A DNA stretch of 60,653 nt from Gamarada debralockiae (taxonomy: Eukaryota > Ascomycota > Leotiomycetes > Helotiales > Hyphodiscaceae): contig NXFV01001302.1 in NCBI GenBank assembly GCA_002803225.1, forward strand, positions 1 to 60,653, given 5' to 3'. The stretch's first letter is position 1. Every line of letters starts with the position of its first letter. Under the pieces are notes generated by a model. It had not been told where the DNA came from. It was given only the letters and a program-made list of their open reading frames with translations, and did not search any database. The position numbers and the translations under genes are program-made. Of this stretch, positions 57,410-60,653 are shown piece by piece.

Positions 57410-57720
57410 GAGTAAAAAAAAATGTATGAGAATGAGCTTCTTTCCGCGACAAGGCGGATTCAAGAGTCGATGCAGTCGTCACAGCCAGCATGGGGACCAT
57501 GCGTAGATGGCCTAACAGAGGTTGGCTGGTGCAATGCTAATAACTTCTATAGAAGGTCGAGGATGGCAGCGGTCAGCAGATGGACGACTGGCAGGAAATG
57601 ATGGACGATGATCCAAGGAAACCAGTGTGCTTGTCTAGGCTGGCCCACTTGGATGACCTGAATGTATTAAGAGCAGCTGCCCGGCGTAGATCAAGGCTAC
57701 ACTTATTCATCTTTCTAAAT
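57410..57720. other. Unmutated patch between two dead genes
   Basis: GC-normal sequence containing CAAGGCGGATTCAAGAG, several CAGC/GCTG words and GGATGATC-like words (GACGATGATCCAAGG at about 57606). No ORF of note. It may be an older unmutated insertion. Confidence 0.35.
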
Positions 57721-57839
57721 CATATCCACGAATCCACGATACTTTAGACGCTTCCAATCCTACTGTTGTTAACGTATAAGCTAGTATCTTATTATAATAA
57801 TTATAGTCGCTCGCCAAGTGATACATCTAATATAAGCAG

Positions 57840-58720
57840 TAACGTTACTTACCTTTCCGCAGCGTATTATATTAATTAGTATCACGTTTGATCTCCCTTT
57901 TTGATTTTTACTTATAGACAATAATAGGGCCATCTATAATAGAAAATTCTATCTATAAGAACTACTAGTAGATAAGTTAATGTATATACTCTATACTTTT
58001 ACCAATATTTCACCCGCGACAGAAGAAGTATAAGTATTAATAAAAACACCTATAGTGACTATAGTCTGTCGCTGTTCCTATAAAGTCTATACTACCTTAC
58101 TAATCTATCCTACTCTAGATACTTATCTAATACCTAGGCTAATACTGAGATTTACTTTCCTAGAGATTTATAGAGCAAGATAGGGACTAACCTCTATAGC
58201 TGATTCAAACAATTATATCTCCTTAAGAAAGCTAACTATAATCTTAAGATACTTCTTTCTATAGATAGTTTAAGCTACTTAATAAACTTTACTAGCCTAG
58301 TATCTACTGATTTAGGCCAGTTAACATTTGCCTTAACTATAGTCTTACTCGTTACAAACCTTAGCCTCGATAGCCTTAATATTAACTAGAAGTATCCCTA
58401 GAATAATATAGAGGCAGTAAATATAGTTCATCTTCTGTAGACTATCAGAGAAGCTCTTAATACTTATAGCAACTCACTAAGCCTACTATATAATTTTATG
58501 CTTATAGTAGCCTATCCTGCCGGCTCTTCTAATTACTAGACTCTGTATCTTGCTAATATAGACCTATATATTAATTTCTAGAATCTTATAGCATTTGATT
58601 ACACTAGGAGCTAAAGCTCTATAACTACTAATTAAGTAAATCTCTTCTCTTCTATAGTTGACCTAGCTAGTACTCCGTTTAATACTGAGGAGATAGTTAG
58701 TAACTATACTACTAAGGGTA
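57840..58720 (+). pseudogene. GH18 class V chitinase, RIP-killed and cut by piggyBac
   Basis: GH18 chitinases cleave beta-1,4-GlcNAc chains with the DxxDxDxE motif on strand 4 of a TIM barrel. The plus strand reads SAAYYIN, a short intron (about 57879-57917), IYNRKFYL.ELLVDKLMYIL, YTFTNISPAT, an intron (58028-58118), LSNT.ANTEIYFPRDL, IGTNLYS, LYLLKKANYNLKILLSIDSL (the SxGG strand), NFTSLVSTDLGQLTFALTIV, then LSLDSLNIN.KYP where DGLDIDWEYP is expected: Gly, two Asp and the catalytic Glu are mutated. It continues with IREALNTYSNSLSLLYNFML, IVAYPAGSSNY, NLIAFDYTRS, DLASTPFNTEEIVSNYTTKG and stops dead at the transposon border at 58721-58725. The remainder of the barrel should lie beyond the window. 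Confidence 0.92.
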
Positions 58721-60653
58721 TTATCCCTTGGTCCGGCAGCGGATGCCTCAACGCTAAACCAATTTGATATAGGCGATCATATGACATTAGACCTCTCCTA
58801 AAATGGTTAAGTGCGAACAATAATATACCCTGATTGGCCAGCGCGTGACCCTTCAATATCGTGTTTTTTCGCGTACTAATCTTTGTACTAATCTAAGCAT
58901 TAATCAACCAAATGCCTCCCAAGCGCAAATCACCACCAACGGAGGGCCAATTAGGGCCTAACCCTAAGTCTAAGAAGACTGATTTACTCGAAGAGTTAGT
59001 TAAGGAATTTAGAGACCTTAAATCGATTCAATTCGAGCCATTTCACCCCGAGCAAGCGCGTCTTGCAAAGGCTCTCCTTCCATCAGATTTTCCTACTCAA
59101 CCGGCCCCCTCTGATTACTTCAACCTCTTCTTCACTCCCGACTTATTCGATCTAATTGTACGCAATACAAACAAATACGCAGCGATGCAGAGACTCGATA
59201 TAGCGGAGAAAGCACGAGAATAGTACGAACTAAACGCAGCTGAGCTACGAGTATTTATTGGGGCGATCATTTATATGGGGGTCTATATTGAACTTAAGAC
59301 AACTTAGTATTGGAATACCGATTTAACTAAGGGCCCAATTCATTCGATTCCTTTTTACTTATCTTTACGACAGTTCGAACAAATCAAACGATATCTTCAT
59401 ATCTCTTACGCAGAGACTGATAAATCGAAGGGGTTCGATCAGCCTGATAATAAGATCTAGTGGTATAAACTCGAGCCTCTTGCATCTCGTCTTCAAGCTT
59501 CTTTTCGATAATATTATTCGCCCTCAACTTCAATATCGATTGATGAGCTCATAGTACGCTGTTTCGGTCGCTCAAATCATATATACAAGATGCCGAATAA
59601 ACCAATCAAACAAGGGTACAAATTGTATGGGATTGCAGACCATGGCTATATCTATAGCTGGATTTGGAGCTCACGCGTATTTGGCCTAGAAGATATACTT
59701 GTTTTCGATACCCTTACTAATACTGGCGCCCTTGTTTGAGCTCTAGTTGCAACCTTACCTCGAGATTCAATAACAATCTATATAGATAACTATTTTACCT
59801 CAATTCCCTTATTTCGAAGCCTTCGAAGTCTTAAATACAGCGCAGTTGGTACTACAAGGCCACACAATCAGTTTCCCTAAGCTCTATCAAAGCTAAAGAA
59901 AGAGAGTTTGAAGTTAGGGTAGAATACACTATTAGCACAAGTCGTTGATAATACGCTTTGTCTTGCTTGGTAGGATAATAATATTGTCTTAGCTTTAAGT
60001 ACAGTACATACAATCTATACTGCAAATGACTTTATTACTCGACAAAGGAAGAGGCCGGCGAAGACTTCAACAAGCGCTCGAATCGTTCGTTGTGTCTTTG
60101 CAGATGACCCTACAAAAGAGCTTGAGATACCTGTCTTTATTGACGACTATAATCACAATATAGGAGGAGTTGATATAGCTAATTAGCTAAGGGAGTCCTT
60201 TGAGACACACAAAGCTACGCTACGCAATTAGTAGCCTCTCTTTTATTGGCTAATTAATGTTATAGTGATTAATAGCTATCGATTATATTAAGTTTATATA
60301 GTATAGCTTAGCCAGCAATCAACTCTCTCTTATATTAAATTTCGAACCTCTTTGTATTGTTTCCTTTTCAATTACTCTCAAAGTGCTAAGATACATCGTT
60401 TACAGCTAAATTTAGGTGGGAAAAGGCTATTTGGCAATAGATTTGAGAATATTCATTAGAAGGTCAAGAGAACAAAATTAAATCCATGTGTATAGTGTAC
60501 ATATCAAATACAGTGTCAGAGGGTGATTGGTCAGCCAGTAGCTGTACGGGCTAGTCGGTCTTGGTTTGGATGCAGCTTTTGTGGTGTTGCTTTATGTCAA
60601 AATACTGATTGTTGGTCTCGATATCATCGACAAGATGTACATTAGTTGATTTC
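58721..60653 (+). mobile_element. PiggyBac-type DNA transposon, right end outside the window
   Basis: The left border is placed where heavily mutated chitinase sequence gives way to weakly mutated DNA: TTAT (58721-58724, a one-base variant of the TTAA target) followed by CCCTTGGTCCGGCAGCGGAT. PiggyBac elements insert at TTAA and start with C-rich terminal repeats. The chitinase codons for Gly-Val-Asn commonly contain GTTAAC here, a plausible target. The right terminal repeat was not reached, so the end is inferred from window truncation. Confidence 0.75.
58912..60645 (+). pseudogene. PiggyBac transposase (DDE_Tnp_1_7), nonsense mutations only
   Basis: From the ATG at 58912 to TAG at 60643-60645 there are exactly 578 codons without a frameshift, broken by about 15 in-frame stops, nearly all TAG at Gln or Trp sites. 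The N-terminus is basic (MPPKRKSPPTEGQ, a likely nuclear signal). The DDE domain starts around LFFTPDLFDLIVRNTNKYA. Catalytic Asp candidates are all kept: D211 (SISIDELIVRCFGRS), D292 (ITIYIDNYFTS) and D421 (NIGGVDIAN). The C-terminal Cys-rich domain is present: NPCV.CTYQIQC ... FGCSFCGVALCQNTDCWSRY. These enzymes excise and insert DNA at TTAA without scars. Damage is much lighter than in the surrounding chitinase, so insertion came later than the main RIP episode, or it passed through fewer cycles. Confidence 0.94.

Noticed and set aside
1..60653. tRNA, rRNA or CRISPR structures
   Set aside because: No cloverleaf with A/B boxes, no rRNA-like conserved blocks and no spaced direct repeats with unique spacers were seen by eye; tandem arrays have no spacers.

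Overview
The window looks like a repeat-rich, gene-poor accessory region of a filamentous ascomycete (Pezizomycotina). The signs are short introns (about 50-90 nt, GTAAGT-like donors, CTAAT-type branch sites, TAG acceptors), fungal protein families (2EXR, DUF3723, class V GH18, fungal patatin-like proteins, Ndc10/GCR1-type Crypton) and very heavy RIP-like mutation. RIP here is almost purely CpA>TpA (TpG>TpA on the other strand). Reading frames survive for hundreds of codons, but CAG, CAA and TGG have become TAG/TAA and Cys codons have become TAT. Most of the 60 kb is therefore a graveyard of recognisable genes rather than non-coding DNA. Genus-level assignment is not possible from the sequence alone.

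Layout. 0-2.7 kb: GC-rich dead Crypton-like recombinase. 3.1-3.9 kb: dead Ure2-like glutathione S-transferase. 5.7-7.6 kb: little-mutated patch with broken ORFs, a 21-bp minisatellite and GC hairpins. 7.7-12.2 kb: dead unidentified ORFs and a dead MADS-box gene. 12.4-16.3 kb: LTR-like repeat, dead DUF3723 gene and dead kinase-like gene. 18.7-24.1 kb: the only clearly healthy island, with a second LTR-like repeat, an intact two-exon C4HC3 zinc-finger gene and an intact 2EXR gene. 24.2-25.6 kb: dead nucleoside-hydrolase-like gene. 28.9-32.0 kb: two dead unidentified genes. 33.4-34.3 kb: a RIP-killed homologue of the C4HC3 gene. 35.3-39.5 kb: coiled-coil fragment, helical ORF and dead patatin-like phospholipase. 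41-48.4 kb: tandem array, a dead gene with a 330-bp in-frame duplication, and two convergent dead coiled-coil genes. 50.8-57.4 kb: more dead unidentified ORFs. 57.8-58.7 kb: dead GH18 chitinase cut by a piggyBac-type transposon (58.7 kb to the window end) whose 577-codon frame is intact apart from nonsense mutations.

Interpretation. DUF3723 and patatin-like genes are two of the gene families reported as recurrent accessory cargo of fungal Starship giant transposons. Together with the mixed cargo (GST, chitinase, kinase-like, MADS, nucleoside hydrolase) they suggest the window lies in the remains of one or more such elements or another duplicated accessory segment. No captain (DUF3435 tyrosine recombinase) was found, so this is inference. 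The best-supported new observation is the pair of C4HC3 finger genes, one healthy and one mutated, with identical finger spacing and the same intron splitting the last zinc-ligand codon.
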